Positions 1 to 6,366 of a DNA stretch of 64,000 nucleotides are shown in pieces; within the stretch, counting starts at the first letter, position 1, and the number at the start of each line of letters is the position of its first letter. Location: the NCBI GenBank assembly GCA_015075585.1, contig JABTUB010000001.1, positions 1,164,501 to 1,228,500 of the forward strand, given 5' to 3'. The notes below the pieces were generated by a model, which saw only the letters and a list, made by a program, of their open reading frames with translations, ran no database searches and was not told where the DNA came from. The position numbers and the translations under genes are program-made. The stretch comes from Chloracidobacterium sp. GTDB lineage: Bacteria > Acidobacteriota > Blastocatellia > Pyrinomonadales > Pyrinomonadaceae.

Positions 1-488
1 ATCAAAGTCTCCGCTGAATGCAAAAGTAATGCTCGCCGTTGATATACACTCAGACTGCAAATTCCTTGCCATACTTTCAGGACGAGCTCATTCATCTCAA
101 GATCGGCCTCTGCATTTTGTGATTTGTCCTCAGATTCAGGAACAAACTCGAGGGGGACTTCGTTCAGTCTGGACGATTTTTTCCTTGAGCGATTGATCTC
201 GTTGTAAGTGGATCTTGCTGTGAATGAACGCCATTCATCATGGGACATTCCGCTACTTCGCTCTCGAAACTTTATGTGCCACTTCCAGAGTCGAAGCGAA
301 GTGTCCTGGACAACATCCGGAATATCAGAAGCGGGTAAGGAGGTTCTTTGGGCGTTTGTGATGAGTTTTATGAGTTTGAAGGCTTCTCGTATAAATCCTT
401 CGCTTGAGTGCTCGGGCTTAATATCAGCGTCCGGCGAGGGAACGTTGCCGGGGAATGGCTGTAGTTTTTGAAGTAACGACCTTTTCAT
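1..488 (-). CDS. ECF-like RNA polymerase sigma factor (3' part outside window)
   Basis: An open frame runs leftward from an ATG at 486-488 through the window edge with no stop (about 162 residues visible). An AGAGGAG motif lies directly against the ATG, closer than usual, so the start is tentative, but an in-frame stop lies a few codons further up. Residues about 55-105 read like sigma-70 region 2: a DIPDVVQDTSLRLWKW segment, then an FTARSTYNEINRSRKK stretch as in ECF factors that recruit core polymerase and read the -10 element. The next segment (ELVLKVWQGICSLSVYQRRALL) fits the lead into region 4. Sigma factors of this kind are numerous in Acidobacteriota. It is divergent from the AAA+ activator at 692. 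The family call comes from visible motifs only, and the C-terminal part is not available. Confidence 0.55.
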   Translation of the reverse strand, partial: MKRSLLQKLQPFPGNVPSPDADIKPEHSSEGFIREAFKLIKLITNAQRTSLPASDIPDVVQDTSLRLWKWHIKFRERSSGMSHDEWRSFTARSTYNEINRSRKKSSRLNEVPLEFVPESEDKSQNAEADLEMNELVLKVWQGICSLSVYQRRALLLHSAETL

Positions 489-561
489 CTCCTCTTGGAT
501 ATTCCGACATGCTTTTTACGGCCCCGGAAAAAAAATTGCTTCCAGCAAGTTGATGTTATGT

Positions 562-590
562 AACCTTTTCGACTTCCAAAGGTTTTTATT
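562..590 (+). other. Small hairpin followed by a T-rich run
   Basis: AACCTTT (562-568) and AAAGGTT (578-584) form a 7-bp stem with a 9-nt loop, followed by TTTATT. It resembles a weak intrinsic terminator on the plus strand, but no plus-strand gene precedes it. It lies in the 203-bp gap between the divergent sigma factor and AAA+ genes, where no other element was recognised. Confidence 0.25.
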
Positions 591-691
591 AATACAGGTC
601 AAATTCGGAGTGGACTTTTGTTTCCAAAGTAAGGAAAAAACCGTCGAAAACTCCGGTGATTCATAATGAATCTGCAATACGCTATTTATAA

Positions 692-1663
692 ATGTTATAC
701 ACCTTTCAAAGTAATCATGTAAATATCGAGCAACTTGCACGGTTCGATTTTCTTGACCTGTGTTTGCTAGGTGAAACAGGTACAGGCAAAACGCATACCG
801 CAAAGGAGATACATGACCTCAGCCCCCGCCGGAAACATCCGTTCGTTTCAGTGAATTGCGCGGAATTGGCCGATTCGATCATTGAAAGCGAGTTGTTTGG
901 CCATGAGAAAGGCTCGTTCACAGGTGCTACTACACTAAAGATCGGCAAGTTTGAGACGGCTGCCGGCGGTACGCTGTTCCTTGACGAGATAGGCGAACTC
1001 GACAACGGCACACAAGCAAAGCTGCTTAAGGTCGTTGAGGAAAAGTCGATTACGAGAGTCGGCGGCAACCGTCCAAGACATGTAGATGTCAGGATAATTT
1101 ATGCCACTCATCGTGATCTCTCGGTGTTCCGCGAAGACTTCAGATACCGCATTACTTCACACGTAATTCGACTGATGCCGTTGAGGGAACGTATCGGGGA
1201 GATCGTTCCGATGGCCCAGCAGTTTATTAAGGACTTTTGTGCAAAGTCCGGGGCCATCATAACTGCCGAAAAGAAGGAATTGCGAGTGCTCGAACGCTCG
1301 CCGTGGTTTGGAAATGTCCGAGAACTGCGGTCTTTTATTGACGAGGTTTGCCTTGAAATCCTTTTTGAGGCAGATGAGCGAGGAAATTGGCTTCTTCCTA
1401 TCCCGCTCACAGGAGATATAATCCAAAAGCATCTAGAAGCCCCGAATGTTAATGGAGCTAGCTTGGATGAGAAGCCTAACGGCCATTTCCAGACCCTACC
1501 CCAAGGCAAAAAGCTTGATGACTACCTTGAGATGATCGAAACCGATCTTCTGAAAAATGCCATGGCGATCCACAACAACAATAGAACAAGAGCAGCCAAG
1601 GATCTCGGAATTAGCCGATCAGGACTCATCAAAAAACTTAAACGAATCGCTTATAGAGCTTAG
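692..1663 (+). CDS. Sigma-54-type AAA+ transcriptional activator, no receiver domain
   Basis: Enhancer-binding-protein core: such proteins hydrolyse ATP to remodel the sigma-54 holoenzyme. Visible are Walker A GETGTGKT (about residues 27-34), the ESELFGHEKG segment, the sigma-contact loop as GSFTGA instead of the canonical GAFTGA, Walker B GGTLFLDEIGEL, the VRIIYATHRDL sensor region, and a C-terminal Fis-type helix-turn-helix (NRTRAAKDLGISRSGLIKKL). There is essentially no N-terminal sensory or receiver domain, so any control must act through expression or a partner. The ATG at 692 directly follows an in-frame stop and has no clear Shine-Dalgarno, so the start is forced but weak. A related gene is at 60170-61231. 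The A-to-S change in the contact loop may alter sigma-54 contact. No clear -24/-12 promoter was found nearby. The direct targets are unknown; the ssb operator array begins two bases after the stop. Confidence 0.85.
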   Translation: MLYTFQSNHVNIEQLARFDFLDLCLLGETGTGKTHTAKEIHDLSPRRKHPFVSVNCAELADSIIESELFGHEKGSFTGATTLKIGKFETAAGGTLFLDEIGELDNGTQAKLLKVVEEKSITRVGGNRPRHVDVRIIYATHRDLSVFREDFRYRITSHVIRLMPLRERIGEIVPMAQQFIKDFCAKSGAIITAEKKELRVLERSPWFGNVRELRSFIDEVCLEILFEADERGNWLLPIPLTGDIIQKHLEAPNVNGASLDEKPNGHFQTLPQGKKLDDYLEMIETDLLKNAMAIHNNNRTRAAKDLGISRSGLIKKLKRIAYRA

Positions 1664-1664
1664 A

Positions 1665-1727
1665 GTGGTGCAAAAATCATCCACTTTGGCGAATAAATGC
1701 ACCACTGTGGTGCTTTTTTTCGCCACC
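1665..1727 (+). promoter_or_regulatory. 21-bp phased operator array upstream of ssb1 (with terminator-like palindrome)
   Basis: Three consecutive 21-bp units start at 1665, 1686 and 1707. The first is GTGGTGCAAAAAT-CAT-CCACT; the second ends TGCACCACT; the third begins GTGGTGC and ends CGCCACC. The unit is itself a dyad, GTGG-N12-CCAC. The same unit recurs at 4592 and 27988. The junction GCACCACTGTGGTGC (1699-1713) is a perfect palindrome followed by TTTTTTT, so it could also end transcription of the AAA+ gene. The array lies about 135 bp before the ssb1 start, consistent with an operator for a dimeric DNA-binding protein. The bound regulator is unknown. Confidence 0.65.
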
Positions 1728-1863
1728 TTGTCCCACAACAGCCAGTAAAAAGAGTGTGAACTAAGAACCTAAAAATAAAAGCGGCTGATAGAAAGTGAAT
1801 TCATCAAGGCTTTCAAGTATTGGTGGATGAATCACAGATTATAAACGCAAAGGAGAAAATAAC

Positions 1864-2274
1864 ATGTCAGCTAGCATCACTTTAATTGGCAATCTTGGCA
1901 AAGCGCCGGAAACAAGAACAACAGACAAAGGGACATTCATCGCCAGTTTCTCAATGGCGTCCAACACCGTTCGCAAGACAAACGACGGGCCGGTCGAAAA
2001 GACCAATTGGTTTCGGGTAATTGCGTTCGGCAAACAAGCCCAAACACTCGCAAAATTCGTCGACAAGGGGACCCGGCTCTGCGTCGTGGGAACGCTCTCT
2101 TTCAACCCCTGGCTGGATCGAAACGGCACACCGCAGGCCGGAGCAGACATTGTGCTTCAGGAATTCCAGTTCCTTCCCCGAGCACGGAGACCCGAAAACG
2201 GTTCAGAGGACTCCGGCAGTCCGGTTCCCACTTCCTTTGTCAGCGAGGTTTCGGATCAAGTGGCCGCCTTTTAG
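1864..2274 (+). CDS. ssb: Single-stranded DNA-binding protein (SSB 1)
   Basis: OB-fold SSB of 136 residues. It has the family start (MSASITLIGNLGKAPETR), the WFRVIAFGKQAQTLAKFVDKGT core and the FNPWLDRNGTPQAGADIVLQEFQF segment. SSB coats single-stranded DNA in replication, repair and, for conjugative elements, the incoming transferred strand. A GGAG motif (about 1853-1856) lies 7-8 nt before the ATG. The usual acidic DDIPF C-terminal tip is not present; the protein ends DQVAAF, so partner recruitment may differ from host SSB. It is preceded by the 21-bp operator array and followed by a hairpin at 2291-2318. Together with the second ssb (4672) and RNase HI (5189) it suggests the leading region of a conjugative element. 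Confidence 0.93.
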   Translation: MSASITLIGNLGKAPETRTTDKGTFIASFSMASNTVRKTNDGPVEKTNWFRVIAFGKQAQTLAKFVDKGTRLCVVGTLSFNPWLDRNGTPQAGADIVLQEFQFLPRARRPENGSEDSGSPVPTSFVSEVSDQVAAF

Positions 2275-2290
2275 TTTTTTATTCGTAAAG

Positions 2291-2318
2291 GGGCATCGTC
2301 AGTTCATTTGAGATGCCC
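2291..2318 (+). other. Hairpin downstream of ssb1
   Basis: GGGCATC (2291-2297) pairs perfectly with GATGCCC (2312-2318) across a 14-nt loop. There is no T-tract, so it is not a classic terminator. The next gene's ATG (2313) lies inside the right arm, so the fold could sequester its start. Confidence 0.4.
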
Positions 2319-2729
2319 TTGCAATTTATCTGGAGGCCTTATGATCCAACGATTGAAATACATACTCGTGAATACGTGCAGGCAAATCCGGACAAGCTGT
2401 TTTTGTTTGGCGACAACCTCGAACACCGGGGTTTCGGAGGTCAGGCAGCCGCCATGTGCGGTGAGCCAAATGCTGTCGGTATTCCAACCAAGAAAAAGCC
2501 GACCAGGGATGATTCTGCGTTCTTCACTGACAATGAATTTGAGCACAACAAGTCCGCGATCGAAGCCGCGTTGTCTCCGGTATTCATCGCTGTGAGCGAT
2601 AACAATATTATTGTTGTCATTCCGGCAGATGGTCTCGGAACCGGACGTGCCGAACTTGATAGAAGGTCGCCGCAAACTTTCGCATATCTTCAACGTCGGC
2701 TAGCCGATCTAGAAGCCTCCATTGGCTAG
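2313..2729 (+). CDS. Conserved hypothetical protein with FGDNL/GGQA/GIPTK motifs (DUF7831-like)
   Basis: A 138-residue protein with a strongly patterned core: YDPTIEIHTREYVQANPD, LFLFGDNLEHRGFGGQA, GEPNAVGIPTKKKPTR, and a later VIPADGLGTGRAEL glycine-rich loop. I recall this combination from a conserved family on phages and mobile elements, now probably called DUF7831. The glycine-rich loops suggest nucleotide or ADP-ribose-type ligand binding, but no activity is established from sequence. The start is uncertain: ATG 2313 has no good Shine-Dalgarno and lies in a hairpin, while the next ATG (2341) is out of frame. A TTG two codons on is an alternative. It sits between ssb1 and a hairpin-rich leader, inside the putative leading region. 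Confidence 0.7.
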   Translation: MPLQFIWRPYDPTIEIHTREYVQANPDKLFLFGDNLEHRGFGGQAAAMCGEPNAVGIPTKKKPTRDDSAFFTDNEFEHNKSAIEAALSPVFIAVSDNNIIVVIPADGLGTGRAELDRRSPQTFAYLQRRLADLEASIG

Positions 2730-2759
2730 TTCTTCCGTTCTACCCAACAAGTCTTTGTT

Positions 2760-2846
2760 CCCAAGTTGAAAGGGGTTTTCAAGCCTGAATGTTTGTGCTT
2801 TTTTCAACTTGGGCATTGAGAACACTGCCCAAAAACAAGTGTTCTC
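2760..2846 (+). promoter_or_regulatory. Two consecutive strong hairpins before the 2879 gene
   Basis: Hairpin 1: the 12-nt arm starting CCCAAGTTG (2760-2771) pairs perfectly with 2802-2813, with a 30-nt loop. Hairpin 2: GAGAACACT (2818-2826) pairs perfectly with AGTGTTCTC (2838-2846), with an 11-nt loop. A shorter CCGG...CCGG dyad follows, before the start at 2879. No T-tract follows either stem. The intergene (2730-2878) has no coding support. Possible roles are a structured mRNA leader or, by analogy with leading regions of conjugative plasmids, a single-stranded promoter or priming site; that part is inference. Confidence 0.45.
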
Positions 2847-2878
2847 TCCGGCTCTTGTCCGGGATTTACGAGGTGCAT

Positions 2879-4504
2879 ATGGCAGTACAATTGAATTTAG
2901 AAATGCTAAAACAATACGCTCCGGAAAGTCCAATTCTGGCTTTCACACCGCTTAACAGCGGCTCACCAATGCAGGACTGGTGTCGGCATCTTCAGCGAAA
3001 TCCGTTGCGTAGGCAGGAACTTGAGGAGTTTGCGATTCTTGGTGACGTAGTGGTCAGGATCGCAGATGAGATTGAGGCCGAACCGGTCGATAAGGTGAAG
3101 ATACTTTCCCTAGAATATGCGGTAAAAGTGCTTGGTGATGAGATAGATGCGCTTGAGTTCGTTCGCTGCGTCAGGGCGATTGCAAGTCCTGATACCGGAC
3201 AATTCGAACTTCAGCAGATCGCTTCACATTATTATGGCGAGATCAGGCGTCGAGGCATCCCCGAGGTTCTCAAAGAAATGGGAATGCTCGGAATGCAAAT
3301 GTCGGCTGTGACCGCCCCTCTTTCCGAGCGAGAATTAGATGTCTTTGAGTCGCGTCCGATCCTGATGAAGCTCTCAAGAGCTGACAAAAGACGAAGCCGC
3401 GACGGCGCCAAATCTTGTTTGCCGTTGCCTGAGCCGACTCCGAATTTTGATGCAGAAATGGATTCGGTGATGCGTCGGATCGGGCGTCAGAAGATCACTC
3501 GAATGATCACGGACGAATTCGAGGAATATTACCTTTCCGACGGTGACAAATCGCTCGAAGAACTGGATCGTGACTTTCTCACATTCGAGAGTCTCGATCA
3601 GTATGATGAGAACGGCACGATCAACATTCGAATGAACGGTGGGCAAAGCGCCGTAGTTGCTTTCGACTTCGAATGCGAGGTTGACGCTTCTTACTTGCCG
3701 TCCGATGTTCGCGGCCTGGGTTCGATCATTTCGCATCTGTTTGTCGGACATCAGATGGGAGGCACGGAGGCCGGAAAAGCCCGGATGTTTATCGCCGAAT
3801 CGAGACCGGAAATGATTCCGTTTGTATCTGCGACTGAAGCCGCCAAGCGTCCATTTTCCGACAATGAGTTCGAGGAATGGTTGACATTGAGCCTGGAGCG
3901 GATCTATTGCCGACAAGTCGTTCGCACTGTCCGCAAGATACGTTCTATCCGCAATTCAACAGTCGAATATCTCTCGGAAAACGAGATCAATCCCGATTAC
4001 GACGAGATGCAGTACGTGGCCGGAGTTTGCCGTGTTCTTTGGCAAAAAATGCGTGGGGATTTCCATATCAGAAGTCTCCGCAACGCATCATATCAGGATC
4101 TCTATCTGAGTCTTCGTGGAACCACGGATACTGCCGTGGTTGCCGAACTGAAACGGACAGCATTTGCCGCTTATAAAGAGCGAAAGGAGATCTCACTCAA
4201 GGAGTTCACGGCGCTGAACACAGTTGCAAAATCCCAAGAAGCTCGCCTTGCAAATCGAATTAGCACGGCTGCAAGAAGGTGGATAAAGACCATCGAGGAA
4301 GTATCGATGGGAAGGCTCAGGTTTTTGAAATTCGCACTCTATAACGATCCCGAAGCCAAGAGATTTACACGACAAGAGAAGCAGAGCCTATGGGATTCCG
4401 TCCGAAATCGCGAGAGTGAACTTAAAGCCGAATTGAATGCCAAACAGTCGCAACAACTGCTCTTTGGCCAGCCGGCATTCGTAAAGATCATTCACGCGGC
4501 CTAG
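2879..4504 (+). CDS. Unknown 541-residue protein of the leading region
   Basis: I do not recognise this protein. The start is taken at ATG 2879 (MAVQLNLEML) because a GAGGTG Shine-Dalgarno-like motif lies just upstream; the frame is open from 2789 but that extension crosses the hairpins. The protein is soluble-looking, with no signal peptide or membrane segment. It is rich in charged helices and acidic patches, with a basic Lys/Arg-rich stretch around residues 165-180 (SRADKRRSRDG) and a C-terminal half that is mainly helical and basic. It ends ...QQLLFGQPAFVKIIHAA. It lies between the hairpin leader and the ssb2 operator. Position among ssb, ssb and RNase HI suggests a role in DNA metabolism of the transferred strand, but this rests on context only. 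Confidence 0.6.
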   Translation: MAVQLNLEMLKQYAPESPILAFTPLNSGSPMQDWCRHLQRNPLRRQELEEFAILGDVVVRIADEIEAEPVDKVKILSLEYAVKVLGDEIDALEFVRCVRAIASPDTGQFELQQIASHYYGEIRRRGIPEVLKEMGMLGMQMSAVTAPLSERELDVFESRPILMKLSRADKRRSRDGAKSCLPLPEPTPNFDAEMDSVMRRIGRQKITRMITDEFEEYYLSDGDKSLEELDRDFLTFESLDQYDENGTINIRMNGGQSAVVAFDFECEVDASYLPSDVRGLGSIISHLFVGHQMGGTEAGKARMFIAESRPEMIPFVSATEAAKRPFSDNEFEEWLTLSLERIYCRQVVRTVRKIRSIRNSTVEYLSENEINPDYDEMQYVAGVCRVLWQKMRGDFHIRSLRNASYQDLYLSLRGTTDTAVVAELKRTAFAAYKERKEISLKEFTALNTVAKSQEARLANRISTAARRWIKTIEEVSMGRLRFLKFALYNDPEAKRFTRQEKQSLWDSVRNRESELKAELNAKQSQQLLFGQPAFVKIIHAA

Positions 4505-4591
4505 AAGTTGTTATCAATTTTAATTGAAAAAGAGCGGCAGTCAGGCTTGAGATAATCTAAAACCTTGAACCGCCGTGATCGTCCTCTTGGA

Positions 4592-4654
4592 GTGGTGCAA
4601 AAATAACCCATTGTGGTGCATAAATCGTCCACTGTGGAACAAAAATAAACCAAA
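4592..4654 (+). promoter_or_regulatory. 21-bp phased operator array upstream of ssb2
   Basis: Three tandem units start at 4592, 4613 and 4634, exactly 21 bp apart: GTGGTGCAAAAATAACCCATT is split as GTGGTGCAAAAAT plus AACCCATT, then GTGGTGCATAAAT plus CGTCCACT, then GTGGAACAAAAAT plus AAACC. They carry the GTGG-N12-CCA(C/T) pattern seen at 1665 and 27988. The array ends about 17 bp before the ssb2 ATG and overlaps the likely promoter and ribosome-binding zone (AAGGAG at 4655-4660), suggesting repression or autoregulation of ssb2. Confidence 0.7.
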
Positions 4655-4671
4655 AAGGAGCAAATATAACA

Positions 4672-5103
4672 ATGTCAACTACAGTATCGATACTCGGAAA
4701 CACCGGTCGCGAGGTAAAACTCCGTTACTCGGAAAAAGGAACGGCGGTCGCAACATTTCCGATCGCTTCAAATTCTTACAAGAACGGTCCTGAGGGCCGC
4801 GTTAAGACCACCCATTGGTACAACGTGACTGCTTTCGGAAAGGTCGCCGAAACCTTAGCGTCGAATGTCAGAAAAGGCACTCATCTGCTTGTGCAGGGAC
4901 GGCTTGCATTCAAACCTTGGCTGACTAAAGAAGGCCAGCCGCGGGCCGGTGCGGAAGTGATTCTCCAGTCGTACGACTTCGCGGACGGAGCCAAAACTGA
5001 TAATGGTCAGGAAGTTGAATCTCCCGAACCGGTGCAATTACCTGAGCCTTCGATAAGTGATGGGGACTCGGTCGTTATGGAGCTGAGTAACGACCAGTTC
5101 TGA
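4672..5103 (+). CDS. ssb: Single-stranded DNA-binding protein (SSB 2)
   Basis: Second SSB paralogue, 143 residues, clearly divergent from SSB 1 but with the same OB-fold landmarks: MSTTVSILGNTGREVKLRY, HWYNVTAFGKVAETLASNVRKGT, FKPWLTKEGQPRAGAEVILQSYDF. An AAGGAG sits 11 bp before the ATG. The C-terminal tail is acidic (EVESPEPVQLPEPSISDGD) and ends LSNDQF, a degenerate form of the usual DDIPF-type partner tip. It is controlled from a 21-bp operator array immediately upstream and is followed by a GNRA-capped hairpin before the RNase HI gene. Two ssb genes under the same operator type suggest large SSB demand during DNA entry or rolling-circle replication. Confidence 0.93.
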   Translation: MSTTVSILGNTGREVKLRYSEKGTAVATFPIASNSYKNGPEGRVKTTHWYNVTAFGKVAETLASNVRKGTHLLVQGRLAFKPWLTKEGQPRAGAEVILQSYDFADGAKTDNGQEVESPEPVQLPEPSISDGDSVVMELSNDQF

Positions 5104-5145
5104 GTTTAATCTTGTAAATGGTTTCCTGATTGCTAAGTGATCTTT

Positions 5146-5171
5146 CAGGGCATCGAGAAATCGGTGTCCTG
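5146..5171 (+). other. GNRA tetraloop hairpin between ssb2 and RNase HI
   Basis: CAGGGCATCGA (5146-5156), loop GAAA (5157-5160) and TCGGTGTCCTG (5161-5171) form an 11-bp stem with two G-U wobbles and a stable GNRA tetraloop. There is no T-tract. It ends 7-8 nt before the GGAGGG ribosome-binding site of the next gene, so it could protect mRNA or tune translation. Confidence 0.45.
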
Positions 5172-5188
5172 AAATTGTTGGAGGGTAT

Positions 5189-5812
5189 ATGAACGATAAG
5201 CTAACAGAAGATTATTTTCCAGAAATCACTATTTACGCTGACGGGTCTTGTTTGAGAAATGGTTCTGAGGAAGCATCGGCCGGGTGCGGGGCGGTTATCG
5301 TTGACCGGCATAGGATGGAGTTGCGGCTTATATCCAGACATCTCGGTTCTCTGACCAACCAACAAGCAGAAATTTCGGCTTGTACAATGGCTCTAGGCAC
5401 CCTTCGCCGCCCCTGCATTGTCGAAATAGTTTCGGACTCAAGATATGTCGTCGAGACAATGACAGGCAAAAATCGAATGAAGTCGAACCGAAGCTTCTGG
5501 AGTGATCTTGTCACGAGATGCTATCGGCATCATGTCAGTTGGAGATGGGTTCGAGGACATTCCGGTGTCACGTTTCAGGAAGCCGCCGACAGGCTTTCGC
5601 GGGCAGCGTCGACCTATCAATGTAGTTTGCCGGATGAAGAGCTGCAAAGGCTTTCCAAACTGTTGCTGTTGGAAAGCAATCGACTGAATATTCGGGCGTT
5701 CGAGAAGAGTCTTGAAGCAACAGTGAGCCGGTTGTCGTTGTCCGTTGATTGCGGAAGTGTATTCTCCAATGTCGATTTGAGAAACGATCTTCCTTCTGCT
5801 TTCTCCGTGTAG
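5189..5812 (+). CDS. rnhA: Ribonuclease HI
   Basis: RNase H-fold nuclease that cleaves the RNA strand of RNA-DNA hybrids with two metal ions. The carboxylate set is visible: D18 in YADGS, E61 in TNQQAEISA, D83 in VSDSRYV, and an Asp in EAADRLS near residue 140, with WRWVRGHSG just before it as in the classical family. The RNase HI domain fills about residues 12-150. About 60 C-terminal residues form an extra leucine-rich helical tail not usual for the enzyme. Start ATG 5189 has GGAGGG upstream. It follows ssb2 and converges on the gene at 5824 with only 11 bp between. A role in removing primers or R-loops on the element's DNA is inferred. Confidence 0.92.
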   Translation: MNDKLTEDYFPEITIYADGSCLRNGSEEASAGCGAVIVDRHRMELRLISRHLGSLTNQQAEISACTMALGTLRRPCIVEIVSDSRYVVETMTGKNRMKSNRSFWSDLVTRCYRHHVSWRWVRGHSGVTFQEAADRLSRAASTYQCSLPDEELQRLSKLLLLESNRLNIRAFEKSLEATVSRLSLSVDCGSVFSNVDLRNDLPSAFSV

Positions 5813-5823
5813 AAAAGAGATGA

Positions 5824-6222
5824 TTAGGATCGCTGTTTATGCCACGATCTGAATCCCGGATCACGGTCAAAAAGCATATTCAGGGCAAAGTCGATTACGT
5901 CGCCCGATGTTACTTCCGTCTTTATCTGATCGGCTGCAAAGCGTAGATATTTCTTAAGTTTCTCGTTAGTTGAATCAAGGATCTTTGTATTGACCTTGAT
6001 GTAATTCAAGCGGTTTATTTGGAGAATTGTCTGGTCGCTTGCGGCCTTTTTTTGTGTGCTGGTATCTGCGATTGAGTTCATAAGTTTGGCATCTGCCTCC
6101 TGTCGGATTTGATCGCGGATACTTAATACAAACGGCGTGCCATCAGGAAAAAAGCGGCTGGTTGACGGTGAAATTTTATTACGAAAGTTGCTGTCTTTTG
6201 GTTGCCTGACAGGATAGACCAA
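5824..6222 (-). CDS. Putative ribbon-helix-helix DNA-binding protein, divergent from mob genes
   Basis: A 132-residue protein. The N-terminal 60 residues are polar and probably flexible. The C-terminal part (about residues 74-118) has a strand-helix-helix pattern, IKVNTKILDSTNEKLKKYL then TSGDVIDFALNMLF, like CopG/Arc/ParG-type RHH proteins that bind DNA as dimers through a beta-ribbon. It is transcribed divergently from the mobilisation genes, and the 144-bp intergene holds several TGTAAC/TTACA half-sites. That placement suggests an autoregulator or relaxosome accessory protein acting there. It is also a candidate, among others, for the protein reading the 21-bp operators. The RHH call is from pattern recognition and needs profile confirmation. 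Confidence 0.6.
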   Translation of the reverse strand: MVYPVRQPKDSNFRNKISPSTSRFFPDGTPFVLSIRDQIRQEADAKLMNSIADTSTQKKAASDQTILQINRLNYIKVNTKILDSTNEKLKKYLRFAADQIKTEVTSGDVIDFALNMLFDRDPGFRSWHKQRS

Positions 6223-6366
6223 TTTTCACTCTTTGTAACTCCCGCAATTGTATGAAAATAGAGGGTTTACATATTGTAACCGAAAATTACAAACCAAATT
6301 GTTTCGGCCAATTTTTGTTCTCGGCACGTAGTTTGCTCACCTTCGCTGTGAATCGGGCGATTACAA
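6223..6366. promoter_or_regulatory. Divergent promoter/operator region and candidate oriT
   Basis: AT-rich intergene between divergent RHH-type genes. It contains repeated half-sites: TGTAAC (6234-6239), GTTTACA (6265-6271) facing TGTAAC (6275-6280), and TTACAA (6287-6292). A separate inverted repeat is AAATTG (6296-6301) with CAATTT (6309-6314). Relaxosome proteins of conjugative elements commonly bind inverted repeats at oriT beside their own genes, so this is the best oriT candidate in the window. No nick-site consensus was recognised. Confidence 0.4.

Noticed and set aside
692..1509. Antisense open frames over the AAA+ gene and over many other genes
   Set aside because: They lack start signals and family motifs and are shadows of strongly supported genes.
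1664..1727. Sigma-54 (-24/-12) promoter in the GTGG repeat arrays
   Set aside because: TGGC...TGC-like spacing occurs (for example TTGGCGAATAAATGC) but the GG-to-GC distance is 9 rather than 10 bases, and other units do not fit; the phased dyad explanation is simpler.
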